This document shows positions 11,363 to 22,698 of a stretch of 64,000 nucleotides of DNA, piece after piece (within the stretch, counting starts at the first letter, position 1; the number at the start of each line of letters is the position of its first letter). The position numbers and the translations under genes are program-made. The notes under the pieces were generated by a model. It saw only the letters and a list, made by a program, of their open reading frames with translations, was not told the DNA's origin and did no database searches. Source of the stretch: Caenorhabditis remanei (lineage: Eukaryota; Nematoda; Chromadorea; Rhabditida; Rhabditidae); contig NC_071329.1 in the NCBI RefSeq assembly GCF_010183535.1, positions 18,242,879 through 18,306,878 of the forward strand. The letters run 5' to 3'.

Positions 11363-14300
11363 ATACCGGATCGCCCCCTAACGACACGCAGAATCTATCA
11401 GTCAGCGAAAATTTTAGTGCCCCTTTGAAAACGAAAGGTGAGTCATCCTCCCCCCCCGTAGCCAAATGTTTCGTCTATTTTTGCATTTTTGACACTTTTT
11501 GTTGCCGGCCCTATCACTTTAATTTCTTCTGGGCTCTCATTTGACATCATACTTGCAACGGGCCGGGCCGTGACGAGAATTTCCACGGCCCGGCCCTGTC
11601 CGAAGGCCCGGCTGAAAAATGTGAACAGAAATTTTGAACAAAAATTTGAATTTTTTGAATTTTTTCCCAAAAATGTCGAATTTTCGACTATACTTCAGAA
11701 TTCAATCAAACGATAGTTATGCATCAAAAAATTGAAATTTTTAAAGTAAAATTTCGAAAAAAATTCAAAAAATTTGGTAAAAAATAGGTACCTTTTTTTG
11801 AAGCCGGGGCCTTCGAGCCGGGCCTTGAAAATTCTCTACCGGCCCGGGCCGTAAATTTGCAAGTATGTTTGACACTTAACCACAGTAGTCTACAGTAGTC
11901 ATTTATGTTTGGAATTTTAGGAATCGTAGAGCTGCAACTTGGTCCAGTTTTGACCTATCGAAAAATTTTGTCACATTTTCCCGGCCCGCGGCACATTTTT
12001 TTAAAAATTTAATTTATTTATTGACTAGAATATAAATCATTAACTCAGAATAACTCGGAAAAAGTCGCAAAAAACCCGAAATTGGCAAATTAACGAACAG
12101 CCACCGGCCAGTATTATATCACAGAAATAGAACTCGCTGAGATCTACATTTTGGTTAATTTTTCAGCTCATAATATTGAGTTTCAAGCGAGTTCGCACGC
12201 ATGATAGTTATAGATTGATGAGACCCAGCTCGATGGAAAGTATGAAAAAGTGGTAAACTACAAAAATGGAGGTCTATTTCTGATCTTTCTAAAGAGGTCT
12301 TGCCAGGCGTCCAGGTCCAAACATTGACCTCATTTTTCTCGAATACCAGACGTCGAGACTAAAAACTGAATATATATTCGAAATCAGCGTAATTTCAGTT
12401 TTCCAATGATATAAGTTTATTTCCCATTATCACTGGCCTTCACCGTTTTAAGACCATTTTAAGACATCCTTAGCTCACCGCTACCGTATACCCCTTTTCC
12501 TTCCTTGAGCTGCCGCCTCCTACCTAAGCTCAGAATCCCCGTAGTTTCGTCCTAAAAACCTTCCAAAAGGTCCTTTCAAGAAATAGTACTCGTCGAGCTC
12601 TACATTTTGGTATATTTTTCAGCTCATAATAATCAGTTTCAAGCGAGTTGCGCGGTTCGGAAGCATGATAGTTATAGATTGATGAGACCCAGCTCGACGG
12701 AAAGTATGAAAAAGTGGTAAACTATAAAAATGGAGCTCTATGTTTCCACTATCATAAGCCTTCTCCTTTCAAAAACGTTCTAAGACATCTTTTACTCACC
12801 ACTACCGTATACCCTATTCATTCCCTTGTGCGCTATACTCCGCTCTTGCTAATCTAATCCCCCCCGCTTCTGATCTGATGTTACACCAAAATGTCTTCGT
12901 GATTCTTCAACATTTTCCAAGTAATTGAATCATGTGAATGAGCAAATAATATTTTCTCTTTTCATCTTCCCATATTCCATAAATACCAGAAAAAGATGTT
13001 GTTGTTGATTGACAAAGGAATTGTTTATTGGAAGAGCCTCCGTTGGAGAGGAGACAACAGGTACCGGGTTTTTATTTATTTGGAATAGCTGTAGCTTTTA
13101 TATATTCTTCATATTATGATGGCTACTATAGCTTATTCCAGTCCCCCCTCCTGTTCTAAGCCATTTGAATCCCCCTCTTTTGGACTGATAGATTATGAGC
13201 TCTTGCTGTGTCCTGTCTGAGCACTTTCTTTGTGCTCCAAAAGTTCTTGTGGACTATTACGCACAGAGAAATCAATTCTTGCAACTCATTGTAAAATATA
13301 TAATTATTTAGAAGTCAATTTCGGAAATTAGTGGTTTGACCATTTCAAATGTCAAGATTTCAAAATTCGATACTTTTCAAGTTGAAATTTGTTAAGATTT
13401 CGGTTTTTTAATTCCGGAATGTTATATAACTAGAAATCTGAGGCCACGCGGATTCTGAATACGTTTTCAGTTGTGGTGTAGGTTGAACATGAAGCGAGCT
13501 GTCTGTGTCCAGACGTTCCAAAGCCCAAACTCTCTGGAACAGACGTAAGCGATTTAGAATCCTTACAATTTCAGATTTTGAGCAATTAACAATGAGACTC
13601 CATGCTCCCTGGCCACTAAACGAATGAAGTTAGAGCTTTAGAAATTTGTATGACTATAAAGTTAGGATTTTCAGAATTCTGAAACAATTTTTAAATGTTT
13701 GGTAGGTCAACACTGGCGCAAGTTACGACGTTCTGATTCCTGACATCGTTAGAAAACGAAAAATGTTGTAACTTCGCCAGTAGATTGAAATTAAAAACGG
13801 ATTCAGAGTTCCATTACGTCAAACAACCAAACCACTAAACGAATCACAAGATCGCACATGACACCGCAAGTTGCGTAAAGATTTCCGCCCACTCACCATG
13901 TTTTCTCGAGGTACTCGAAATAATAATAAACTTTATATGTCAGGCAGAGGTTATAAGCACTTCTGAATTTTTATAACCGTACGTTTTAAGCCATACAAGT
14001 TTCAAGTCAGCCGCTGTACGCACAGTAAAAATGAGTATAGAATCGAGTAGGGGTCACAGAGATCTACAATTTGACCGGTTGATCGACTCTTAATTATCAT
14101 TTTGAAGCAAGTTATCTCAAGGCCCGGATCCGGCCCAACTATGTACAGTCCACAGTTCCAAGACCATTCTAAGAAGGTTATGACTTCCAAGTCCAAACTT
14201 TGACCTCATTTTTCTCGAATACCAGACGTCGAGACTAAAAACTGAGTATATATTAAAAATCAGCGTGATTTCAGCTTTCCAACGATATTAGTTCATTTCC

Positions 14301-15562
14301 CATCCCACACCGTTTCAAGACCATTTTAAGACATCCTCACCTCACCGCTACCGTATACCCCCATTTCCTTCCTTGAGCTGCCGTCCCCCTAGCTCAGAAT
14401 CCCCGTATTTTCGTCCTAAAAACCTTCCAAAAGGCCCTTTCAAAAGGTAGTAAGTACCACATGATCCATCCCCCTCTCCGACCAGCTCTAAATGTTTTCC
14501 TCGAGCTCTTTCCCTCATTTCCATAATAAGAGAGAAAGTGCAAAAGAAAGGTGGTGGGGAGGGGGGCGGAGTCTCGACGGAGTAGTCTTTTGAATAATTA
14601 TAGATACAGCAGATGTCTTAAGAGCTCTTTGTTTTCTGAGAAAGAGAAATTGTACTTTTCATGCACTTTTTGCCTTAATGAACACTCTTTTTTTCAGCCA
14701 AAGTATCAAATCATGTCTTGGCTCAACGTCTTGGCTTCTGGTCATCAGATTCAGAATTTTCAAGAACTTTGGATGACGGGGACCGAAAAAAAGTTCTCGA
14801 ATTCTTGGTAAGTACACAGAGAATTCAGACATTGAGACACCCTTACCCCCAGAATGTTCCAGATTTGCCTGAAAAACTTAAAACTACCGTACCACCAGGA
14901 GACACAGAAATACAGAGGATACCTACAGTAACCCAGGTTAGTTTCTTCCTTCTTTTTTCTTCCAAAGATCATAAATGGCTTACTGTAGTAGATTGGGGGT
15001 TACGGTAAGTTCTGTGACTAAAGAAAGGGTTACTGTAGTTCTTGTCTGGCGCGCCTTCCGCGCGTTTCTTATGCTGATCATCATCACTATCACTATGTTA
15101 ATACTATGGATTTTATGAATAGTTTCGTCTGGCGTGCCGTTGGTGCGTTCACGATTATGCCAATTTTTCGATAAATAACAATCTGGCGCGCTTTTGACGC
15201 CTTTCTCTCTTGTTGATCAGCATATCTTGTTGATCAGCATACCCATCACTATTTAAATACGCGGTGTCTGAACAAACTTTCTGGCTGGCGTGTCGTTGAC
15301 GCGGTTTTCGTATTTCCCCAGTTTTTTTGCCCTTCTCTCAACCGTCTCTATCCCTTTTTCTCAGCCTTCAATAGCAAAGAACGATATCATTATCAGTGTC
15401 AATTACATCGTTCCCATCGTTATCTTCTTCATCATTTCCCTTCTCTCCGTCTCATTTCGTCGATCTTTTATCAATCACACTGTGTGTGTGACCGACTTAT
15501 TCGTTCATTCTTCCCTTCTCTCTATTTCTATTTTGTTCCGATACAGTAGCGAGCATAAGTGA
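11363..15562 (+). CDS. Tentative multi-exon gene, unknown protein
   Basis: Exon-like blocks with strong splice sites and compatible phases are: 11363-11437 (acceptor CTTCCAG, donor AAAG|GTGAGT), 14698-14807 (acceptor TTTTTTTCAG, donor TTG|GTAAGT), 14853-14936 (donor CAG|GTTAGT) and possibly 15365-15562, which ends in TGA. The centre reads ...SRTLDDGDRKKVLEFL, then NVPDLPEKLKTTVPPG, a soluble charged stretch. The last block would add one hydrophobic segment (IVPIVIFFIISLLSV) but lies among ATCGTTATC simple repeats, so it is the least certain. An alternative 5' end is 12996-13060 (ATG behind a TACCAG acceptor) joined to 13513-13544, which is also phase-compatible. The family is not recognised. 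Confidence 0.4.
11548..11867. mobile_element. hAT-type MITE, copy 2 (CATACTTG family)
   Basis: The ends CATACTTGCAACGGGCC and ...TTTGCAAGTATG match copy 1. The flanks TTTGACAT (11540-11547) and TTTGACAC (11868-11875) are a target duplication with one mismatch. The interior is diverged and A/T-rich. It lies in a putative intron of the tentative gene. Confidence 0.75.
11960..14690. repeat. MITE remnants and a 0.27-kb direct duplication
   Basis: Half-copies of the CATACTTG MITE arm (GAGATCTACATTTTGG ... CTCATAATATTGAGTTTC) lie at about 11985-12190 and 12575-12670. Each is followed by the same GCATGATAGTTATAGATTGA block (12200 and 12662). A second segment, TTTTTCTCGAATACCAGACG through CCTTCCAAAAGG, occurs directly repeated at about 12330-12570 and 14208-14440. 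The shared edges suggest these were moved together. Confidence 0.55.
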
Positions 15563-16020
15563 GTATAGAATTAGTTTTTTCATGTGCTACTCTACTGAAT
15601 CGTGTCCGTTTTGCATAAACTTTTTTTGACAGGTACCTGAAACATTCAGCAATAATTCTGTTGCTGATTTTCTCGATAATTGTTTCTTCCTGATCCTGAT
15701 TTGAAAATTCGAAAAAATACTTTTTATTTTTCTCTTGGAGTCATTAAGTTTGTCATAATTTGGAGCTATTTTTGATGAGTTATGAAGATGTTTAGCAATC
15801 ACAACAGTGTTTTCCAACATTTTGAAACAAAAAGTAATTCCATAAAGCGTTTTTTTTTTCAAATTTTCAAATCACGAGCAGGAGTTGTTTCAAAAAACAG
15901 ATTTTCTTATCGCTGAATATTTCAGCTACCCGTCGAAAAAAAGTTTATTCAAAATGGACACGATTCAGCAGAATTACACAAGAAAGTATAAAAGAGTACT
16001 CACTTATTAGCTTGGCACAG

Positions 16021-16118
16021 TTCTTACAACTGCGCTCCACCGAAATGTCTCTTTTTCTCTGACTCTCTCAATTTTGCACACTATTTTCTCCGGTTTCGGT
16101 AGAGCGCGGTTGTAAGAA
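16021..16118. repeat. Conserved 0.1-kb hairpin element, copy 1
   Basis: The left arm TTCTTACAACTGCGCTCCAC pairs with the right arm GTAGAGCGCGGTTGTAAGAA with only two mismatches over about 26 bp. The loop is TCTCTTTTTCTCTGACTCTC. A second copy with a similar loop lies at 61109-61212. It ends 56 bases ahead of the start codon of the small secreted-peptide ORF. It could be a tiny MITE, or a structured RNA or promoter element. Confidence 0.6.
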
Positions 16119-16174
16119 GTGTTTCGTGCTAATATATTTGCAATTGAATATCTTTTCTAGTTTCTAGTACTATT

Positions 16175-16342
16175 ATGATTCCACTCCTGATGCTCCTGCT
16201 CCTCCCAATAATATCCATGGCTCAACCATCATCTCAAGTCAGCGACGCGTTCCCCGCCAGCGACATCATCGAACTCCCAGTCGGCAGGTGTGAGTCTTAT
16301 TATTATGGACCGGACTCGTGGGGAGGGCGGGGCTATAATTAA
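16175..16342 (+). CDS. Small secreted peptide, 55 aa
   Basis: The ATG at 16175 opens a 55-codon frame ending in TAA at 16340-16342. The N-terminus is a clean signal peptide (MIPLLMLLLLPIISMAQ, cleavage likely near residue 16). It is followed by a Ser/Asp-rich stretch and a C-terminus rich in Tyr, Gly and Trp (YYYGPDSWGGRGYN). A CTAG acceptor-like site precedes the ATG by a few bases. A GTGTGAGTC donor-like site occurs inside codon 38, so the peptide could instead be the first exon of a larger gene, but no matching downstream plus-strand exon was found. No family recognised; a neuropeptide-like or antimicrobial role would be speculation. Confidence 0.45.
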   Translation: MIPLLMLLLLPIISMAQPSSQVSDAFPASDIIELPVGRCESYYYGPDSWGGRGYN

Positions 16343-16540
16343 TACGTTACCTTTGCGTGTGGTGCACCAGGCTACACACCCATTTTGTTTACCGGATGTG
16401 TGCTCTCCAGAATTTTCTTCTCATGTTTATTTCGGGAAAAAATTGGGAAAAGGGGGTGTAGATTATTTAGAAAAAATAGTATTTCGAAGTGATAGAGAAG
16501 ATATTATTTATCTAGACAGGCTGGGGTGCCTTTGAAGGGT
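16343..16540. other. Convergent gap between peptide ORF and receptor A
   Basis: About 200 bases separate the stop codons of the plus-strand 55-aa ORF and the minus-strand receptor A. Nothing distinct was seen, although a plus-strand frame runs through it. Confidence 0.4.
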
Positions 16541-18738
16541 TTAGAAGCGGCTTTCTCGATTTTCCCCAATTGGCCGACCATTGTAAATTGGGCGGGATGC
16601 TGAAAAAGCAATTAAATATATAAATAATTATATAAATATCTCATTGACACCCTTACCTTCTTTATAAGCCAGTACTCCTAGCCAACCGACCATCAGGATT
16701 ACTGTAGCCTGACTGGAATAAGTCAGGTAATAATTCCAGATGATAGTGGTCGAGGGTTTTCCGAAATAAACGGCGAGAAGTGGGAGGTAGAAGAATGAGG
16801 AGATCACGACTTCTCCGAGTTTCCCATAGCAGCGATATTTGATGTATTGGGTGTCGGATTTGATCAGGGTCCGATTGGCTTGTAGTTTGGCGGAGATACG
16901 GTAGAATGGGATGCAGGTGAGGAAGAGGGAGGTCTTAAAGAATACTATTAATTTTTTAAAAACAAATTTTGTTTTTGAGGTGACTGGGGTGCCTTCACCG
17001 AGTTCAAGATTGGTGCTATTTCTGGGGAATCTGGGGTGCCTCGGACGCGTTTTGAGCCAAGTTTTCGGCTTTTCGGTGTGGCTGGGGTGCCTTTAGCGCG
17101 TTCAAAAGTTATGAGAACACTTGTCCGAGAGGAGTACACGGTTTTTAGCAAATTTTTCATAAATTTTGAGCATTTTCATAGCGATTTAACAATTTAGATA
17201 CTAAAACACCAAAATTTCAGAAATTGTCATTTTTTTGAGATTTGGTACTCCTCGTGGACAAGATCGATTTTTTCCTGATTTTTACCACTTTCCGTTATTT
17301 TCTACTTATCTAATACTAAAATATGGGAAATTTCAAAAATTTTCCACCTTTTCTTGATATTGTATGTAGTCCTCGCGGAGAAGTTTGATTTTTTTGGGTT
17401 TTGACCATTTCTAACTGTTTTTTTTTTTTTAATTTCGAGCATTTTAAGCGATTCTCAACAATTTAGATACTATATAAACCAAAATTTCATCATTTTCCAC
17501 CTTTTCGAGTTTCCGTGCATTCCTCATGGACAAGACCGAATTTTTTTCTGATTTTCACCATTTTTAACCGATTTTTACCAAATTTTGAGCATTTTTGAGC
17601 CATTTTTGACAATTTACATACTATAAAAACCGTCCCTGTTCTTTTGACTCAAAATGAGCTTAGGTCGGAGCAAAAATCTTGTCCGAAAGGACTACACAGT
17701 CGCGCGCTGAAAAATGCTTCCACCAAAGCTCATTTTGAGTCAGAAGAACGGTTTTTAAATTGCTAGCATATTCGTCAATTATAAAAGTTTCCTAGAATTT
17801 CCCAAAGTTTCGAAATTGTTTAAATTAGTAAATAATTAAATTCTGTACCTCCACAAGAGCCAGAAGAATCATTGGCACGATGTCTGCGGCAATAAATAGG
17901 AAATTGACGGCACACAGTAGAATATGGATCACAACCATTATCACCCGAATTCTTGAAGTGCTCAACAAATTGAATCGCCAAAGCATTTTCATCAAAATCG
18001 CGCTGGCGTTTTCCAAGAGAAACATCTGGTAACTGATTTTGATCCATTTCATAGAACCATCTGGTAGGAAGACAGCCTTCGAGTTGTCGACAGTTACAGT
18101 AATCCGGTCTTGTTCCAATTGGTATTCCTGAAATTTTATTAGTTTGCTATAGAAAAAAGAAACGTTTTAGAACTGGATAAGTCGCAACGGAGACACAAAA
18201 TGGCGCGCCTACGGCGCGTTTCTCAGAGTTTTTTGTGAATGCGGTAGGGTAAGGATGTCTATGAAAAACCTGGTGCGCCTTCGACGCGTTTTTGTCATTT
18301 TTATACCTGTGTACTGATTGCTATAACGATTGCTTGAAAATTCTCAATTTTCCCGTCTTTGACGCGATTCTACTGATGTTCTCTGTGATATTCCACTCAT
18401 ATTTTGTAACTGAGTCTGGCTGGCGTGCCTTTGGCGCATTTAGAAGCGGTAGGCCTATTTTTTAGTTTATAATAACTTTTTTGAAGCTATTTTTGGCATT
18501 TTTTTTTGGAAAAAATAGTATTGATTCAACTAACCGGAGCCATCAAACCAACTAGATGGGCCAATACAAGTCCACGAACCATCACGCCAGGCATCAGATT
18601 TTCGACCAGTTTATGTTTTCGATACCTCAATAGGACGAGAGCGGCGAAGAGGATGACCAATGTGACGAGACCGGCTAGAGCTCTGGGGAGAAATGGGCTG
18701 TGCTCCTTGAGCCATTCCATCAGTTTGGCGGAGTTCAT
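16541..18738 (-). CDS. 7TM receptor paralog A (chemoreceptor-type)
   Basis: Four exons: 18535-18738, 17849-18127, 16657-16933 and 16541-16599, intron phases 0, 0 and 1, 272 residues. The ATG at 18738 lies eight bases behind a TTTTCAG acceptor (18747-18750), the pattern of a trans-spliced 5' end. Hydrophobic segments are at about residues 19-38, 50-67, 99-116 (weak), 129-148, 150-171, 201-218 and 232-251, giving seven helices. The acceptor of exon 3 is a weak CTTTAAG, chosen because it keeps phase 0. The C-terminus is short and polar (ASRPIYNGRPIG). It is the last gene of the minus-strand array, about 200 bp behind paralog B. I could not assign it to a named nematode sr family. Exon 2 also has a second open frame, discussed in the findings. 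Confidence 0.7.
16934..17848. repeat. Intron 2 of receptor A with diverged internal repeats
   Basis: Several diverged copies of a block reading TTGTCCGAGAGGAGTACACGG ... ATTTTGAGCATTTT ... CAATTTAGATACT appear near 17120-17230, 17250-17320, 17420-17490 and 17570-17640. A short inverted pair (AAAATGAGCTT / AAGCTCATTTTGAGTC) spans 17650-17740. There is no coding evidence. Confidence 0.5.
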
Positions 18739-18784
18739 TTTGTTACCTGAAAATTATTTATTTAATTAATTGTATTAATTAGAT

Positions 18785-18865
18785 AATTACGAGAGATTAA
18801 AAAACGAAAAGAGAGAGCGAAAGAGAGCGAGAGAGTTAGAGAACGGTGAGAGAGAGAGAGAGCGG
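18785..18865. repeat. GA-rich simple repeat
   Basis: Purine-rich GAGAGAGCGAAAGAGAGCGA runs lie between receptor genes A and B. They make the overlapping minus-strand open frame (Ser/Leu-rich) meaningless. Confidence 0.7.
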
Positions 18866-18942
18866 GACGTTTTGAAACCGGTACGGACAGTTGGAAACCG
18901 AAAACGGGAAAAAATATTTTAAAAAAATCTCCAAAAAAGAAG

Positions 18943-21421
18943 TCATCCTCGATGAATATACACATGCCGACGTGCCATCATAGTGGTTATTATAAAACCA
19001 ATCACTTTCTTGAACCATCCATTTTCTCCTTCCTCTCTTTCCCCAATTATGGTGACTTTGGCGATATTTGATCCTGAAAATAACTACATGATTGAAAAGT
19101 TGAGATTCTGAGGATTCAGGATCCGTTTGAAATTTTGATCTACCATCAATACTACCCGAGTTACAACGATTTGAAGCTAGACACCCTAAATTATGTGGTC
19201 TGTCTGTGTGTCCTTGTACCCGGATGTCCAAATTATATATTTTTGAAAAGCTGAGATAATGAGGATTCCAAAACTATTTTCAACATTTCTTTAAATCAAA
19301 AATGAGCCGAGTTACATAGATTTTTGTCTGAAAATCAGCAATTTTTACCTTTAATCCTTCTAACTCCCTTCATTATTGACCTACTTTAAATCTAAAACTT
19401 GATTAATATATAATCGGAATATCCGGACACACAGACACCCGGACAATCACACAGAATTTAAACTTTCCAATTGAAATCGGTGTAACTCGGCAAATTTTGA
19501 TGGAAAATAGTTTTTCTAAACGGTTTTCGAATCTCCGTGACGTCAGCTTTCTGAAAAACACCCTGACTCACTGCTATCCTTCCGTCCAATCCACATAACC
19601 ACTATCTCCTCGAAAAGCGGTGCTAAAACCACCGAAAATGTCATCAATGACTTGAGATTCTCCGTGTAATTATTTCCATCCAAGTTAAATGCATGCAGCA
19701 CACCTGGGATTCCAAGTGACACACATACTGATAGAGTTGTAATATAGTTTTGCCACTTGAGAGCATTGAAATAGGCGTTGAGGGTCGCCACTTCAGAAGG
19801 TTGTATGTTTTGACGGTAGGTTGAGTCAATGGGGGAATCCAAGAGAGAAATGGAGAGGTGGACGATCTGCAAATGGACGTTTTTAAACCGGACACCCGAT
19901 TTCCTTATCCTTTTCCTTAACCATGTCAGACATGGTCTCTTAAGACATGTGTATGATATTTAGGTGCTAACCATACTTGTCAACCGGGCCAAAACGGGCC
20001 GACACGGGCCGGCTCGTAACTCGCGTCAAAATGAATATTATGAGCTGAAAAATATACCAAATTGTAGATATCAACGAGTTCTATGTCCGTGACCTACTAC
20101 AGGCCGGATGTCTATTCGTTAATGTGCCGCGGGCCGGGAAAAAGTGCCAAAAAACGCGAAAATGGGCAAAAAAACCATTCTAGCCCTGTCCGCGGCATAT
20201 TAACGACTAGACATCCGGCTCGTAGTGGGTCACGGACATAGAACTCGTCGAGATCTATATTTTGGTATATTTTTCAGCTCATAATATTCATTTTGACGCG
20301 AGTTACGAGCCGGCCCGTGTCGGCCCGGTTGACAAGTATGGTGCTAACAATAGTCATTTCGTAACCAGGATTTTTTTAAACTAGGACATTTTGAAACTAG
20401 ACAGTTTTAGATCCTTATCCTTATCCCCTCTAACGACTTACCATCGCTACGACCGTCAAAAAGATCTGGATCCCTTCCGCCACTTTAATTTTCGCCACCG
20501 AGATCACTCCAGACTCTTCATAATCCCAATCAGCATAAGCAATCCCCGCTTGAGTCAAAAGTATTCCAGTCATTAGCGAAATTTCGATCAGTGTCCACAA
20601 AAACTTGGCATCATGGTGTTTTTTGTGCTTTAAATAGTTGACGAGATTTGTGACTGGACGGATAGCAATGATAGCGAAATAGGTGCACAGTAGAAGATGG
20701 AGGAGTTGAGGAGGCATAGGGATCCAAGTGTTGGGGGAGGAGGTGATGGAGAAGTGGAAGACGGAGAAGTATATTTGCTGAAATTGGGGCGTTACAGAAC
20801 AGAGACATTTCAAAACTTGATAGTTTCAAAACCAGCTGTTTTAGAACCGGGACGTTTCACTAAGATTGCCATTACCATTTTCATTACCATTACCACTATC
20901 GCTATTACTATTACTATCACTATCACCAGGCCTATTACCAAGACCATACTGAACCACATCTCATGAGATTTCCAAATTTTTGTTTGTTTTCTAGACGCTT
21001 CATAACCAAGATATTTTGAAATTAGGCAGTTTTATAACTGCAGATTTCATCAAAACTATACATAAAAACTTAAAAGTCTAGGTCCGGACACTTTAGAAAC
21101 TCTCACAGAATGTTAGAGACCGCGGAACACTGTATTAGCAAGTTTTCTTAGTTTTGAACCGTTCTAGTTGCCCAGAGTCTTAGTTTCCAAGCGTCTCGGT
21201 TTCAAAACGTCCTCGCTGGTTCCCAACCGTCCCGGCAAACTCACCGGTCGCAAGAGGAGCCCCAACGTGAACTGAACTCCATTATGAACCGCATTTCGGA
21301 TTACCAAACTCCTCAGTGGCTCTCTCAGCGCGTATTTTTTATGGATTCGGAATTGAATCCCTTTTAGGGCCACGTAGATACAGATTGCAACCACATTGAT
21401 GATGAGCACAACAGTGTCCAT
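18943..21421 (-). CDS. 7TM receptor paralog B (chemoreceptor-type)
   Basis: Four exons: 21245-21421, 20442-20777, 19572-19866 and 18943-19073, phases 0, 0 and 1, 312 residues. The ATG at 21421 is two bases behind a CCAG acceptor, so I prefer it over the longer open frame upstream. Hydrophobic helices lie near residues 3-22, 40-58, 83-100, 118-140, 158-180, 210-228 and 240-262. The exon 1/2 border gives ...LRP then ...FHFS; a Pro followed within a few residues by an FHF-like motif recurs across the paralogs. The last exon (SNIAKVTIIGEREEGENGWF) is 131 bp, the same size as and clearly homologous to the last exon of paralog C, with a basic tail (ARRHVYIHRG). Intron 2 carries a MITE. Confidence 0.8.
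19972..20340. mobile_element. hAT-type MITE, copy 3 (CATACTTG family)
   Basis: Near-perfect palindrome of 369 bp with ends CATACTTGTCAACCGGGCC and GGCCCGGTTGACAAGTATG. It is flanked by an exact 8-bp duplication, GTGCTAAC (19964-19971 and 20341-20348). It lies in intron 2 of receptor B. High arm identity suggests a young insertion. Confidence 0.9.
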
Positions 21422-21422
21422 A

Positions 21423-21429
21423 TCTGGAA
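21423..21429 (-). promoter_or_regulatory. Likely trans-splice acceptor of receptor B
   Basis: On the minus strand, AATTCCAG immediately precedes AT-ATG, with no exon upstream that keeps the frame. Similar acceptor-plus-ATG junctions occur at receptors A, C, D, E and F, so these are best read as spliced-leader addition sites. Confidence 0.5.
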
Positions 21430-21835
21430 TTTGGAATAAGGATTTCAGTTTTTTTTTGGTATACTGTAACTGGGAAGCGGAAACTATAGCGGAAGTGAGA
21501 AATACGTGAGAGATAAGAGGGAGCAGGTAGTCAAAGAAAAGTCTCAAAGAACAAAATTATATTATAATTAGAGGTTTAGAAGAAGAAAAGGAGGAGAGCG
21601 AGGGAAGGGAGTGATATTAGAGAGCAGTGGCATTTGGACATTTCGAATCCGGGGGGATTGGTGGAAAATGGGGAGATACTTAACGACAAAATATTCAAAG
21701 AGGGGATGGGCAGGATTTTTGGATATGTATTGAAGATAGAACGTTAAAACATAGAGAAAAAAAGAGAAAAATTGTTGTCGTCATCGATCTTTTCCAACTT
21801 GTTATTGTGAAATTCTCTCTTACTGATTGGTACAT

Positions 21836-22652
21836 ATTATTTAAAGGCGTATTGTGATGTTTTCATATCATAATGTATGCACTTGGGCGATTTCATTTTC
21901 ATACTTCATGAGTTTTTTAATTCGGAGCACAATCCGCTGAGAAATGGGGACCGTGGCCTAGAAATTCGACTTCATCGCGTTGATTTTTTGAATTTTGACG
22001 GTATTTTCGATTACCGTAAATACTGTATTATAACAGCATGCTGTTATATTTTTCAACTGCCCCCGAGAGAAATTTTGTAAAAATTGAACGAAAAAACTTT
22101 TTTGGACGTTCAATGGACGCCCATTCAGCCGCCCTATTCGTAAGAACATCGGAAAAAAATTTACGTTGATTTACGCCCGTAAATCCACACTGAAATCGGT
22201 TTTTACGAGTATTGACGAGTATAGGTGCCGTTCTATTACATAGTACAGTATTTTCGGTATCGTTGTTGTATTTCTTCAATAAATTCGATAGAATACGGCA
22301 AATATTGATAGAAAAACACTAAAAACTATCGAAAATAACGGCAGAAATAGCAGAATACTGAAAAACAAACGGAAAATTTGGTCAGCGTTCTAGAAATTTC
22401 ACTTCGGTAAAGTTGTTCTCCTATTTCTGCCGTTATTTTCAATAGTTTTTAGTGTTTTTCTATCAATATTTGCCGTTTTCTATCGAAATTATTGAAGAAA
22501 TACCGCCAAACTTTAAAACATCAACGCGGCCGAAGTGGAATTTCACGGCCTCCAGTTGTGCACCGAATTAAAAAAATCTTGAAGTATGAAAATGAGCCCG
22601 CCGAAACTCATACATTATGATATGAAAACATCACAACAGACCTCTTTAAATT
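21836..22652. repeat. Large foldback element of about 0.8 kb
   Basis: The outer arms read TTGTGATGTTTTCATATCAT (from about 21853) and ATGATATGAAAACATCACAA (ending about 22635). Further in, CGGCAAATATTGATAGAAAA is mirrored by TTTTCTATCAATATTTGCCG. It occupies the intergenic DNA between receptors C and B. No coding capacity; no clear target duplication. Confidence 0.6.
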
Positions 22653-22698
22653 ATCATATTCATTTTGGACGAAAACAGAAATATCTCCAAAAAATAAA

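Noticed and set aside
15365..15562. Independent small membrane protein
   Set aside because: No ATG behind the acceptor and no promoter sign. It was kept only as a doubtful last exon of the tentative gene.
22028..22279. 83-codon minus-strand frame near 22.1 kb
   Set aside because: Lies within a large palindromic element and has no splice context.
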